This document shows positions 10,311 through 23,189 of a stretch of DNA of 64,000 bases, piece by piece. This DNA is from Cryptomeria japonica (lineage: Eukaryota > Streptophyta > Pinopsida > Cupressales > Cupressaceae): positions 470,628,008-470,692,007 of the forward strand of contig NC_081405.1 of the NCBI RefSeq assembly GCF_030272615.1. The letters run 5' to 3'. Below the pieces are notes generated by a model. The model searched no databases and was not told the origin of the DNA. It saw only the letters and a list, made by a program, of their open reading frames with translations. Numbering within the stretch: the stretch's first letter is position 1; each line of letters opens with the position of its first letter. The position numbers were made by a program, and so were the translations under genes.

Positions 10311-12440
10311 TTGGTTAATCAATCATTGTTACAAATTGCATTGCTTAATCATAGTTTTCAATTTTTGCATTCAAATTTCTCTCCTTTGTGCAAGAGTTTT
10401 GTTACTATTAGTCCTACATACAATATTCTTGTGAGAAGAATTTGTAGAGTTAAAGCTTCCCAAGGTTTAATCACTAAGGGTATGGAGCCTCAATTAGATC
10501 TCTTATTCCATAAGAATGTTGGTGCTTCCTCTAATCCAACAAATGACATCATTTATCCCTATTCTCCTCATAATTCTCATGATGTGGATGAATCACTAAC
10601 TAGGGTTAATATTGACCAATTGGAGAATATTGACAATGAATTCAAAAATATTCAACAATGGATGAGTCAACAATACCCAAAAAGTGAGGCAGTCACTTTA
10701 CTTGAAGGACTAAAAAGAATGATGCAAAATGATAAAATTGGTACTGATTTGTTGCATGACCTTGCTCATATTATTGAAACTAATATCATGCCAACCAAAA
10801 GTTGTGTTGAATTCCTTGGAGCTACTCTCAACCCACTAAGTCAATTCAATCATTCCATTCCTATGCATATATCCTTGCCTAGTGTGCCTACATTTACATC
10901 TTCTATCATGGCTACTTCCACACAAAATGTTAATCCTACACGTTAGTCATGGGGGAAATCTCGTTAATCAATATTCTTACATACCTCCTTTCATGAGTCT
11001 TCTATGTGTATCTCAATCATCTCCCATACCAACATGCCATAGTGCTCCACCGTCTTATTCTCAACCTCCACATATATATAACAATTTTAATCCTCCATCA
11101 TAATCCAACATGTCCAATTTAAATCCATCCATTGAAGTAACCATCAATAATCTAGCCTAAACTGTTACATCCTTACAAAAACAACTGGCTTCCATCACTC
11201 AATCCAAGTTTAATGTGCCCATATTTGATGTAGAAATCCCATTATCTGATGATATTGTCTATGTGGTTCCCCCTAAACATATGGAAGTCCCTCAATTGGA
11301 GTTGTAAAATGGATAAGGTGACCCCTTGACTCATGTGAATACATTTCAAACTTTGTGTAGTGATTTTTCTCATGACCAAAGACTTATGGCTAAATTATTT
11401 TCTAGAATTTTAAGGGATAAATATTTGCAATGGTATTGCTCTTTGTCTCTTTATTATATTACTTTATTTCAACAATTAGCTAATGCTTTCATTAAACAAT
11501 TTCACAATAATATTGGTCCAAAAATTACTTTGACTGATTTGATTCATTATAAGCAAGAAGTCAAAGAAAAAGTGACTGATTTTATTGGTAGATATAAACA
11601 TTTGCATTCTCAAATTTATTATCAAGTGCCTGATCATGATGTTCAAAAAAATTTTATTGCTGATTTACAAAAAGACATTAGAGATAAGCTTCTATTTTCT
11701 GATTTTACTTCCTTTACACAATTGTGTGCAATGCTTCATAATTATCAGCTTCAAGTGAGTCAATTGGATCATCTCCTTCAATGGCTCTGGTTGATAAGAA
11801 TCAAGGTGCTCAGCAGTCGTTTGAAAATTTTAAACCAGACAAAGGTTACATCAAGATAAATTACAACATCAACACTCAAGTGACAACCATGACATCAAGT
11901 GTGGCCCCTGTATCTAAGTACTTTAGAATGGAATTAACTCTTCTTTGTAAGTCTTTGCATAGCATAATGTCAAGGTTGATAAATTCTAATGTGTTGAAAC
12001 TTCCTCCCATCAAGCCAATTGACACTTCTAAACCATTGGCATCCTATCATGATCCCAAATCCTTTTTTCAATATCATCATCAACCTGGACATGATACCAA
12101 GGATTTTTATACAATGAGGAGTAAAATTCAAAATTTAATTGATAATAATACTATATTTGTAGCTGGTGTGAATAACAAAGGAAACAAGTCCGTAGCTCCT
12201 CCTAATAAAAAACTCCAAACCTTCACCAATCCTTTTCCTTCTCACTCCACTAATGTTGAGCTTGATTCTCTTGCCTTTTCTCCTAATTACCTTGGTATGG
12301 AATCTAACAATGTTGTGAATCTTGTTAATGAACCTATACCTCCTAAAGACCTATGCATGACTTTTGATCCTAGTGACACTATTGTTTCACTTGATGGCCT
12401 AGTGTATATCACTGTGAATATAAAAGACAAAATCTCGTGA
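10311..12440 (+). pseudogene. Gag of the gag-only element, frameshifted
   Basis: Reads through at least three frame segments: 10311-10946, about 11104-11859 and 11781-12440. The first is unrecognised. The second contains the retrotransposon gag domain (DPLTHVNTFQTLCSDFS, then KYLQWYCSLSLYYITLFQQL, FIKQFHNN, DFIGRYKHLHSQI), matching the PF03732 pattern. The third carries the nucleocapsid-like finger region at about 12067-12108. There the family's C-x2-H-x4-GH-x4-C has become FQYHHQPGHDTKDF: both cysteines read Phe (TTT codons) while both His remain. Stops lie at about 11158, 11305 and 11314. Non-functional. Confidence 0.75.
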
Positions 12441-12830
12441 GGAGTGCTCATTGATCTAGTGTATATGGTGAATGTGATCATTGAAGAATACCTTTATAAT
12501 TTATAATTGCATCAAGTTACATACGATAAGTCTAAAGTTGTGGTCAAGATGTATGATGAATTCTCTTGCCCTACTATTGGTTCTGTTACTCTCCCTATTG
12601 AGGTTGGTACTAAGTTCTTAGATGTGACTTTTGCTATCATTCCTACATCAAATCAATTTTGTGTGAAGTTTGAACATCCTTGGCTCTCTTCCATGAAAGA
12701 TATTCCTTCTACAATCTGTAAATGTTTGAAATTCTCTCATAATGACACTATTATAATAATTAATCATAGCCTTTACAAACCCACAATGAAGCATGGTAAT
12801 TTCACCCTCGGTTACTTTTAGCCTCAACAA
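12441..12830 (+). pseudogene. Retropepsin-like region of the gag-only element
   Basis: After a stop the frame continues with GVLIDLVYMVNVI, where the retroviral-type protease D-x-G active-site loop is expected. The Asp remains but the Gly is lost. Conserved downstream protease features remain recognisable: VTLPIEVG, and FEHPWLSSMKDIPS in place of GRPWI-HxxxAVPS, comparable to 50096-50420 in the Tat element. Very probably a dead aspartic protease. Confidence 0.6.
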
Positions 12831-14579
12831 CTTGAACCTCTTAAACCTCGAAATGACATATTTTTCTTATCTTATCAAAAGTGGGAAAATGAGATGATCA
12901 TGTCCTTGAGTAAACCTATAGATCCTATAGCTATGGATATTCCTCCTCCCCATAATGGACCTAGTATTATTCCTACTCCTATTTTTCCTATATATGCCTC
13001 AGTCCCACCTCCTACGTCTTAGAAAGAAAAGTGGTTGGTGTCTCATATGTGTCAACCTCATGGGGTTTCTCCTTTTCCTCCTCTTTTAAAGGTAGAAAAG
13101 AAACCTATGTACATTTATCCTCAACCTTCACAAGTCTCTGCTAAAACTAAAAGGAACCGTTGTGTAAGAAAATGCCAATGAAGACATCATGCCAAGGATC
13201 ATGAGGTTTCTTCCCAAACCATTTCCTCTCTGAAGACACCAAATATTGACTTGACCCCATTTGTCCAGCCTTTTCTTAACCCTAGGGAGGAAGTTCAACC
13301 TAAATCACCAACCTTTAAAATGCTTAAGAAAAATGATGGTTCATTCTCTTTTCACATTAGAGATCCTACTTTTATTAATCTAGATTATGATATGGATGAT
13401 GATGTTGTTCATGCTAACAATGTTTATTCTAATTATTCTAATGATATGTATGAGCTTATTGATATTAATCTTGATTTATCTTCACATTTTTCAAAAGCAT
13501 TAACCCTAGCTCCTAGTGACAAACAAAGTGACTCATCATTAGAGCTTGGTCCTTGTTTGAAACTTGTTGTAGCTCCATTTGTCATGCTCAAAGTGTCTCC
13601 TCTTGCATCTTGTCTACCTTCCCTAAATGGTGTTCAACAAGATTGGGGGGCAGATGATTTTAATTATTATCTTCATTTGTGTCATAAATCCTCTCTTGTA
13701 TGTTTGCTTGTTCATAATATGCTTCCCCCATCATGTGATTGTTGTTATTTTTTTATGTTATGTTAGGTTCTCTTTGGATGACTTTTGTTATTTTGTTGGT
13801 GCAAGGTAATAAAGATACCAAATCTATTGTGAAATTATTGTATGTGTATCTCAATTCTTCTATATGTTGTCCCTTGTGTTGTCTACTTGGGGATGATGTA
13901 AAGCATTGAGATCTATTTTGGTCTGTTCCATGTTGACTCAAAAAGGACACAAGTTTGTCTCCTTCCATTGTGTTTGTAGTTCCACTATCTTTAGGGGATG
14001 AGGTCAATTCAAAACAAATATTTTTTATATACATTATTTATCATAAGAGCATACTAACCCCAGAGTTAGTAGATCCCTTATGTTATTTTTCATATATGTT
14101 TTGTGACCATTATCCTTTGATTTGTCCTTTCTTGGAGGAATATCATTGTGGTAACGTTCTTTTTTTTTGGATGCATGCTACCTTAAAGCAATTGGTCTCG
14201 ATGAGGCATATGTAATCATTTTAACGTGGGGGCACACACTTTGCTCAATGTTAGCACACACTCCGCTCAATGTTACACTTTTTGCACACCCATAACATGT
14301 TTTCGATACTCAAGTTACTTTGCAAACTGATCCTTTTTCTTTATAATTTGGTATGTTTCTTTTTCATGACTCATAATAAGAAAATATTACTAGACTAGTT
14401 GAGTCACGTATTCTCTCTCCTTCTCCTTTCTTACATTGCCCCTTTTATCTCAATATTAAAGTAGTAAGATCCTAAAGTCCCTGGGGGCTTAATGCGTCTT
14501 GTCATTTGATATCTTGGTGAAATTTTTTCAATGCAACTTTGTTCTTTATCATGAATATGCTTAGTCTCATACACCCACT
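12831..14579 (+). other. Spacer of the gag-only element with a remnant acidic ORF (13251-13766)
   Basis: The protease frame is followed by Pro/Ser-rich coding-like text with stops. A 171-codon ORF at 13251-13766 is Asp/Asn/Ser rich (NLDYDMDDDVVHANNVYSN) and ends in hydrophobic sequence. It occupies the place of the variable region between protease and RT in Tat elements. No RT YVDD motif, RNase H or integrase follows; the LTR begins at 14595. Confidence 0.6.
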
Positions 14580-14594
14580 AAAGTGGGGGCTAAA
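14580..14594 (+). promoter_or_regulatory. Polypurine tract of the gag-only element
   Basis: AAAGTGGGGGCTAAA lies immediately upstream of the 3' LTR start TGTAGC, the position and composition of a plus-strand primer. Confidence 0.75.
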
Positions 14595-15825
14595 TGTAGC
14601 ATCCTAAATTGTACTCGCTTACAATTTTGTCCTCACATAGGCCTTACTTTGGTATTCCAATTTCCAAGGCCTGATTGCAATGTTGATTTTGCTCGCACCA
14701 CTCATCTATCTTGCATTCTCATGAACTTCCCAATTCTCTCCCCATTTTGGAGGCCCAATTTCTAGGGCTAGGGTGTGGTACAACCTAGTCCTAAATCAAG
14801 ACTAGGGTGTGGTACATCCAGGTCCTAAATTAGGACTAGGGTGTACCACGTTGTGAGCCTATTAACTAGGCCCCAAATCAAAGCCTCATAACAGTCATAA
14901 TTAATGAGAGAATTTGGATCTCGTGTCTACCTGTTTCAAAAATTCAATTTAATTTTCGACAGACAAGTATGAAAGGAGTTCTACCCCTCTCATTTTAAGC
15001 TAAACAAAATCAAGATCTCAATTACACTCTTGCAAATTCAAGTGAGCAATCGATCAATCATTCATCAAGAATTTTTGAAGTAAAGGTGAAGTTAAGTTCA
15101 AGCATTCAAGATGACATTCATGATCAATGTTTTATGAAGACATTCTACATGAAACTCTAAAAGCTTTGTGTGGAGACAAACAAAACTTCATCAAGGTAAA
15201 CATTGTGGTTTCAAGCATTATATTTCAAATTCATTATTTTCCTCAAAAGGAAAGTACTTTATTGTAGTCTTTCATTATATTTGTCAATTTAATTTCATAG
15301 TTAATTCAAAAATTGGGGTTTGACCTAAGGCAAACCCTATTCCCAACATATTTCCATTTCCTTATGTGTGTATGAAATAGGTGTGAAGCTATACTTGAGA
15401 AATTTGGTAGAGTCAATTTAATGATGAATAGGTTTATCTTTCGTCGACAGAAAATTTGAAGGAGAAGGGCAAATTTGTGCTACCTAGTCCCAAAAAATTA
15501 GGCTAAAATTCTGAGAATAGGCTCTAGACATCTCCTTTTGCTCAGATCCAAGTTTGTGGCCCAGTGGGACATCTGTAGCTTCTTGATTTTATTAGCTTAC
15601 TTTAATAGTTTTACCCTAATTTTATAAATCACATTACAATTCAATTAAGAAAGATGCTAATCATTACCAATTGGTTGAATCCAATTAGAATCTCAGTCTC
15701 TTTCCCATTGGCAATGAGCCTAGATATATTGGGTTCAACCTTCTTTCAATGTAATTTCCAGTTAATTGGTCTATTTAATGGATTTATTTAGTTAAACCCT
15801 AATTCCTAGTTTTCCATACATTACA
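14595..15825 (+). repeat. 3' LTR of the gag-only element
   Basis: 1231 bp, TGTAGCATCC to CATACATTACA. It is longer than the 5' LTR partly because a 34-bp unit (CTAGGGTGTGGTACA...) is present three times at about 14768, 14802 and 14836, but once in the 5' copy. Confidence 0.85.
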
Positions 15826-15898
15826 GTGTGAATTGATGTGAGGTGGATATGAATGATGCAAAAGTAAATTTGGTGTAGCAAAAGTGCAAAAGAGAGTT

Positions 15899-16170
15899 CA
15901 CTAACTCATTTGGGTGCATTTTTCGATGAACATTTTCGACGAACTATGAGATTTCTTTCATTTTGTCGGATCTTAGGAGGCAATTTGTGTCAAATTTGTT
16001 TTTTTTTTAATTATTGCTCGACGTTCATCTGATCTTAGGAGGCAATTTGTGTCAATTTTTTTTTTTTTTAAATCTTGCCCGACGTTCGTCGAAATTTCGA
16101 CGAAACCAACTGTCATTGGAATTCCAACGAAAAACAGAAAAGTGAAAAAGTAAAAAAAAAAAAACCTTAG
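15899..16170. repeat. Left TIR and subterminal repeats of the CACTA element
   Basis: The 30-bp TIR is followed by a 62-bp direct repeat (GATCTTAGGAGGCAATTTGT at 15969 and 16031) and palindromic TTCGTCGAAATTTCGACGAA text near 16085-16105. Short repeated TCGTCG/CGACGA motifs in subterminal DNA are where CACTA regulatory proteins bind in known elements. Confidence 0.7.
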
Positions 16171-16303
16171 GGTTAGTCAAGTAAATAATATAAAAATTCG
16201 CACGGACAGTGTTTTTCGTACTTGCAACATTGTTTTGCTTGGTTTGTGAAGGTTATAGACTGAATTTTCCATAGCCCAATTTTTTTGCCTGTGAATAAAA
16301 ATC

Positions 16304-19300
16304 ATGTCAGATAATATCAGTGAAGAACAACATAAGGAGACAATTGCTAGATTGTGGCCTAGCTTGAAAAGAAAAGGTGATGGGAAATGTTATTGTCCCT
16401 GCAAAAATTATAAGGGCTTAAAGAATAGAAGACTTTTAATCATAATAGCTGAGAAACATTATAGGCAACATGGTCACATTGAAGGTGGGCATGATTATCG
16501 TCCATTGGTAATTTGTTCATTATATGTGTTTATATTGATTGAATTTGTAAATGTTTATATCATTTTAATAATTTGTATACATAAAAAATCACTTGTTAAT
16601 GAGATCATGATCATGGTCTATTTATGTTGATTATTTTTATATAGGTGGGGTGCCCTAGGGAACATGATATGGACTACCACGACCCGGAGAATGTGGTTTT
16701 CCAAGTGGAGGAACATGGGAGTGTGAATATCAAAGTTGAAGATAATGATCCCATGGAAGAAGATGATCATGCACCAGAAAACATAGTTGAAGATGATGGT
16801 ACAAATACATTAATCTATGACACATTTAGTATTGGTGTAGATGATCATGATGATCAAGATGACTTTGATGTTGCTCATGATTTACATGTACTTAACAAGG
16901 CATACGAGCCCCTTTACGAAGGCTCCCAAACAACTCTTCTCTCTATTGTATTGTTGTTGTTGAACTTGAAGGTTATGAATGGTTTATCCAACTTAACAAT
17001 CTCACATATGTTAAGGTATGTCATATATGTCATCTTTTTTCATCTATTTTTGTTGTTATTTCATCACTAGTAAATAAAAGGTGAAATATGTACCATTAAT
17101 ATTCTTTATGTTAACAAATTATTTTTTTGTTCTAGATTGATAGGTAATTTTTTGTTACCATCATCAAATATTCTACCTCGCTCATATTGAGAATTATTTA
17201 CCATTATAAAAAATATTAGAATGGAGTATCAAGCAATAGATGCATGTCCCAATGATCATATTGTATATCATAAACAACAAGAATTTGCAATAGAATGCCT
17301 TGAATGTCATATCAATAGATATTGAATAGATCAACTAACAAAAAGGGTGCCTTGCAAGGTTCTTCATTATATTCCCATTATTCCACGTTTGCAACGATTA
17401 TTTAGGTGCAAAATCTTGGTGCAATTTATGGATTACCATGCATGCAATAGAAGTCAAGATGACATTCTTTGAATGCTTGCAGATGGTTCTACATTTACGG
17501 ACATAGAGGGAAAATGACCACACTTTAAAGAAGAACCTCGTAATCTCAAGCTTTCATTAGCAGCGAACGATGTCAATCCATTTGGAGAGCTGAGATCTAT
17601 TTACTCAGTGTGGCCTGTTTTTGTTATCAACAATAAAATTCCTCCATGGATGTCAATAAAGAGGGAGCACATAATGTTGGCAATGATTGTTCCAGGTATT
17701 TTTTCATTTAATAGTCATGCACATTAAATTATATATATTGCAGTAAAATGGTTATAATAATTATAATGTTTTTGTTCATTCAACTAAGTAAGTACCAAGT
17801 TAAAGATATGAATGTATATATCGAGCCTCTTATCGACGAGTTGTTGGAGTTATGGAATGGTGTCACTATGTATGACATCTCTAGACCAATAGGACAAAGA
17901 TAATTTCAATTCCATGCAATGCTAGTATGGACAATTCATGATGCTCTAGGGCTAACACAGTTTTTTGGTATCTTGTAATGTTCAACTTGCACACTTTAAA
18001 AATGTTTAATTTTTGAAAGTATAAATCATGCATTTTTAAAAAAATCCATTCAATATATATAATTATAAAAATTAACATATTTAATCCAATTATACATGAT
18101 CTTGTAGGTCTTCAAACAAAGGGAAAATTTGCATGTCCAGTTTGTGGTCCAAAGATGAAATCTCGTCATTCAACAAGTTTAGGAAAGTAGGCACTTCCTC
18201 CACAAAAATCATAAGTATCGAACTACTGAAAAACATCTTTTCAACTAGAAAGAAGAGACTACATCAAAACCATGAAGAATCACACCTCGCCTATGGAAGT
18301 TGGAATATAATAGAAATAATCGTCAAGGTAATGTCATTCGATCTAATTGTTTATCTATCATATATGATATTCTTGGAATTTATATTTTTATATTGTGTTT
18401 TGTTTACTCATGTTGTAATTGACGATGATTTTCATTGCTAATTGTTTAAATTTATATGCTTCATGAAGGTCGTCAAGGCATTAATTACCACCTTCCAAAG
18501 GGACTAAAAAGTTATCCCAGACAATTTAGTAGGTTGCCCTACTATGAGCAGCTACAAATTGTGCATTTGTTTGATACTATGCATATTGGAAAGAATATAA
18601 CAGAGACATTATGGAAAATATTCGATGGAAGGCATGACAAAGAAAAAAATTGTCAAAATTTGTAGTGACATTTAGATATCCAATCATGCAATGAAAAATG
18701 TCATTCAATTAAATAGTGATGGAGACCAAAATTAATATAAGTGCTCTTCCTTGGTTATTAACGGAGCAGCAAAGCAATGCTATAAAAGAGGTCATACAAA
18801 AAAATCAATTTCCCACAGGATTTGTTGCGGACATAAACAATCTCATAACAAAGAAAAGTGAATTTGGGTCAGGGATGAAAACGCATGATTGGCATACCTT
18901 CATTAAGGTAATTCATGTTCTTGTATATTTTCTATATATTTGTATACTGCATGTACTTTTCATTGTATTATGTTTAGTACTAGTTTTAGAAAAACAATGA
19001 AAAGATCATTTTATAATTGTTGCAGTACATTCTACCTCTATCTCTCCTAGACCACTTCGACAATAATGTCAAGCAAGTTATATATGATCTTGGAAAATAC
19101 ATGAGGTAAGTAGTGTTATTTGATCAATTTTTTGTATAGATATTATATTTGCCTTTTGTTTTACTTGTTATGTAATATATTATAAATTATTATAAATTAT
19201 TTTATTAATTCTTGTTAATATATTTGCATCTTGAATCACTTGTAGATGGTTGTAATCTAAAAAAATCCATAAAGAAGATATAAAATATTGAAAGACAAAA

Positions 19301-20700
19301 AATCCTTGTCTAATGTGTGAAATGTAAAAGTGTCTACCTTCGACATTTTTCAATGCACAAGAACACTACCTCATACACCAAGTTGAGGAGATTGAATTGT
19401 GTGGACTTGTACACACAAGATCAATGTAGATGGTTGAGAGGCACTTGAAATTTTTGAAGGCTTTGGTTCGACAAAGAGCACATCCTGAGGGTTCTATGGT
19501 GGAGGGATATATGGTATACTAGACTATGGTGTACATTACTGAATATCTTCCTAAGTTTACGACAAAGATCCATTTAAATCATATTTGGGATCCCAACTCC
19601 ATTAACAAATTTGAAGGGGAGTACCTGATGGGGAAAGGTAGATTGAGGAAAGTGGGAGGTAATTATTGGATGTTCATTAATCTAAATACATTTTACATTT
19701 GGTTTTTATATATATTGTAGTTAATTAATTCTTAATCTTCAATATACATTAGTTGTAAATTTCTAGTTATTTTTTCTACAGTTGCTCGAGAGTGGGATGC
19801 ACTACATTTGTATGTCACAAATAATCTTGATTGAATGACGGTATGGATTGAATGATGTCAAAAATCTGGTCGCGCATTAATATGGGAAGGTGTGGCTTCA
19901 TTGGTTAAATAAGCTCATTGTAATGGAGATTCCAATGTTACACCAAGGGAAATTGATTTGGCATATGGTTTAAGAGATAAACAAGTACGTATAAATATAT
20001 TAATCACCCATATTATTTAATTTTTTTGCATACATTCGACCAAGAATAAATATGTTTATCAACTGGCGATGCAATAATTTTTACATGTTTGACATATTGC
20101 AGGTGGAACACCACAAGGCTATGTGGTGCAATGGTCATAAATTTCACATCAAAAAGTTGGATGACAAGAAGAAAACTTGTGATTCTGGGATAACTGTAGT
20201 ATTTCAGGTGACTAATATTTCATCTAGAAGCGACATACATCCTCAAGTCTCCGAAAATTGATACTATGGGATTTTGGATGATATAGTTGATTGTGACTTT
20301 GGGTCCTTCAAATTAGTTATTTTCGTCGTCCAATGGTACAAGATACGATTGAATGAAAATGATCCTGATAGAACTATCATTGAACATGATAATGGATTTA
20401 CAATGGTCAATACAAGGTCATTTGAGCGAGCTGGAAATGAGCCCTATGTTCTTCCAAGCCAATGTGAGCAGGTAGTTTACTTAGAGGTTCCACATAAACC
20501 GAGTTGGTCATTTTTTGTTAGACATGATCCTAGAGGAAGTTTGGTAAAGTATAATGTCATGGAAGAAGAAGATGCAAAAGAACTAGAAGATGATATGCAT
20601 GATTATCAGGATCAACAGTTAGTTGATGATGTGCCCAACGAAGATGTCGAAGAAGAGGAACAAGATCATGATGATGTAGGAGTTAATGTTCATGAAGATA

Positions 20701-20735
<35 letters not shown>

Positions 20736-20792
20736 ATCAATGATGATGACGATGATATAAATAATGATGATGATGATATGACCAATCCTTAA
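16304..20792 (+). pseudogene. CACTA transposase (TNP2-type), decayed multi-exon remnant
   Basis: Domains in family order, split by introns, stops and frameshifts. (1) Transposase-associated N-terminus at 16304-16505 with GKCYCPCKNYKGLKN and a following H-x3-H. (2) Transposase_21/TNP2 core at about 16890-18150: PLYEG then LNLKVMNGLSNLTISHML; YQAIDACPNDHIVYHK; KVLHYIPIIPRLQRLFRCK; EPRNLKLSLAANDVNPFGEL; SIYSVWPVFVINNKIPPWM; YIEPLIDELLELWNGV; TKGKFACPVC. (3) A block at 18456-18665 with LPYYEQLQIVHLFDTMHIGK. (4) DUF4218-like text at 18750-19500 (LVHTRSM, then VERHLKFLKALVRQRAHPEG). (5) DUF4216-like text at 20262-20500 (YYGILDDIVDCDFGSFKLVI). It ends in a long Asp-rich tail. Stops inside conserved blocks make it inactive. 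Confidence 0.85.
20700..20790 (+). repeat. GAT trinucleotide run coding an Asp tail
   Basis: Nearly pure GAT repeat in the transposase frame, giving more than ten consecutive Asp residues and further D/N clusters. It is probably microsatellite expansion at the acidic C-terminus. Confidence 0.85.
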
Positions 20793-20918
20793 AATGTCGA
20801 TTCTGGGTCAAAAGATACAGGCAAAGAGTTGGATGAAGAAGAAGATCAATGACATGATTTAAATGTATGAGGTATGCGATTAGTATATTATCTATTTGAT
20901 ATTTATTTCTTGATTTTT

Positions 20919-21667
20919 TTTGGTGAAATCTAAATGTTGTGATTATGTGGGAGGACTTGTTTGTAATTATGTGGGAGGACTTGTACTTTTTGATTTTCTT
21001 TACATGTATCTTTACATGTCAAGTCATTTATACTTTTAAATTACAAATATTTGTATCATGTTGTGTTCCTTGCTGATATATTTATGGAAAATTTGATGGA
21101 TGAATCCTTTTAATGGTTTGTTATGAAATAAAACAATGATTCCTATTATGATAATTTCAATCCTTACTACAAATGGGGGAACATTATGCTCTAATCAACA
21201 TCTCAATGTGTAGAGATTGATATTTTAGATATTGAAGTAAGGGATACTAGTGCAGGGCACCCAAGACATATCTCAGCTACTCTAGAAGATCAACCTTTGG
21301 TGAAATCTAAATGTTGTGATTATGTGGGAGGACTTGTTTGTAATTATGTGGGAGGACTTGTACTTTTTGATTTTCTTTACATGTATCTTTACATGTCAAG
21401 TCATTTATACTTTTAAATTAAAAATATTTGTATCATGTTGTGTTCCTTGCTGATATATTTATGGAAAATTTGATGGATGAATCCTTTTAATGGTTTGTTA
21501 TGAAATAAAACAATGATTCCTATTATGATAATTTCAATCCTTACTACAAATGGGGGAACATTATGCTCTAATCAACATCTAAGTGTGTAGAGATTGATAT
21601 TTTAGATATTGAAGTAAGGGATACTAGTGCAGGGCACCCAAGACATATCTCAGCTACTCTAGAAGAT
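20919..21667. repeat. 377-bp tandem duplication downstream of the CACTA transposase
   Basis: Copy 1 runs from about 20919 to 21290 and copy 2 from about 21296 to 21667, in register at 377 bp. Only a few differences are visible (for example ATTACAAAT versus ATTAAAAAT). The copies contain a smaller GTGGGAGGACTTGT repeat. Confidence 0.9.
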
Positions 21668-21696
21668 AATGAGGTTTTAGTAAGAGGTTAATAGGG

Positions 21697-23184
21697 TGTA
21701 ATCTTGGTGTTGATCCTTTGGATCCACCTAATAATGTTTTTTGGTCCAATTTACAAGGCTACGAGTCCCAAAGGTACCTTAAGACAACCTTGGGTCTCAT
21801 TAGAACAATAGGACCTTAGAATAGGATGTCATAAGTGTTTTTGATATTTTTTTAGAAAATAAATGACTTTAGAATAGATCCTAAACATGTTTGAGCTTGG
21901 AGGATGCAAATTGCCAAAAGTTGCAAAAATTGTCAAAAATGTTGTCAACAACTTTTGCAATATTGCTCCGAGAAGTTGCATTTTGGTTCTAAATGTTACA
22001 ACCATTCAAAATGTGGTTTGATTAGTTTGAAAGGGTCTATGTAAGAATTTTAAACCTTTGTGGTGAAGGGGGGAAGTGATTGGATGTTATTTTGGTGGAG
22101 AATTGAATGAGAAGTAATGAAATTCCTAAGCAATTTTGTTTTTCCTGAGATAGTATGGTACAGTACGGATTGCCAGATCAAAACTCTAGGAATGGAATGT
22201 TGGTAAATTTAATCATCTCTTATTTTCCTATGTTTGGAGTTCACTTGGTGATCAGAGTATTGGTTTTGTCTTCTTTTTGTTCTGACTGGTCTAGAAACCC
22301 TTAATTTCAGGGTTAGTGCAGAGATGGAACCCTAACTTGTCTTTTCTATAGTAGAATCTCATGGCCAATTGGGAAATGAAATTTAGGGGAGTGTATAGTA
22401 AGGCCTTAAAGGTTTGGGATTGGAGGAGTCTATCTATTGCCTCAACCACCAAGTCCTAGGCTAAATATCTCTATGTATTTAGCCTAAGCAATGAGACCAT
22501 TGTGTGGACAGCCATCCAAACAAGAAATGTGACTAGTTTGTTAGTGGATCCTATTAATTTGGAGGTAGGAGAACCTTAAAAAAGTGATGCATTGGTTTTA
22601 TGCACCCATTCCTTGATACTTGCTTTGTTAACCAAGCCCAATTATCCCTATTAGGTCTGTGAACATAGTAAGGGTTGGGGTATGCTGGAGTAGACTCAAT
22701 ACTTGCAACTTTGGGATCTTTTGTAAGTCCAAAAAGGGTATCCAAAATAGTGATTTGTTTGTCTAGTCCTTTGGAATTTTTGCAAGTTGTTACCCATAAA
22801 CTGGCTAAAGAGACCTACTAGGATCCTCTAGCCCTATAAGGGTTCTTAGCGTTGTGGAGGTCCTAGAGTTCAAATTGTGGTTTATTGTCCTTTTATTATC
22901 CATAAGTAAACTATTCCAATCATTAGATTGAGGATTTATAGACTGGAGGCTAGATTTTCATATTTTGGTCAAATTTGGGGAAAGTGTCCCTAAAACCCAA
23001 TTTTGGTTGGAGTTGTGTAAGGTCCCTAGAACCTTGAGGAGAAGTGTGGGGTGTGAAACACACTTAGGAGATTAGTCCTTCCATCTACAAAGCCATTGGA
23101 CCACCTAGGAGTGAGAAATCAATCTTTGGGTGTATAAACTAAGAAGTAGGCCCATTAGTACAATTTCTTGTTGTGTACTCTGCA
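21697..23184 (+). repeat. Putative LTR preceding an initiator-Met PBS
   Basis: The right end is well defined: TGTACTCTGCA ends 5 bp before a perfect TGGTATCAGAGC. The left end is a guess at TGTAATCTTGGTG. No second LTR copy was found in the window, so the limits are uncertain. It contains no convincing ORF. Confidence 0.45.
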
Positions 23185-23189
23185 TCGGG

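Larger units (their letters stand above)
8881..15825 (+). mobile_element. Non-autonomous gypsy-like LTR element with gag and protease-like region only (TR-GAG type)
   Basis: Complete LTR element of 6.9 kb with LTRs at 8881-10029 and 14595-15825, a PBS-like site right after the first and a purine-rich tract right before the second. A perfect 5-bp target duplication GTGTG lies at 8876-8880 and 15826-15830. The interior (10030-14594) encodes a decayed gag and a protease-like region but has no reverse transcriptase, RNase H or integrase. This fits the published TR-GAG class, which would need enzymes in trans. It is inserted in the family C solo LTR. Confidence 0.85.
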
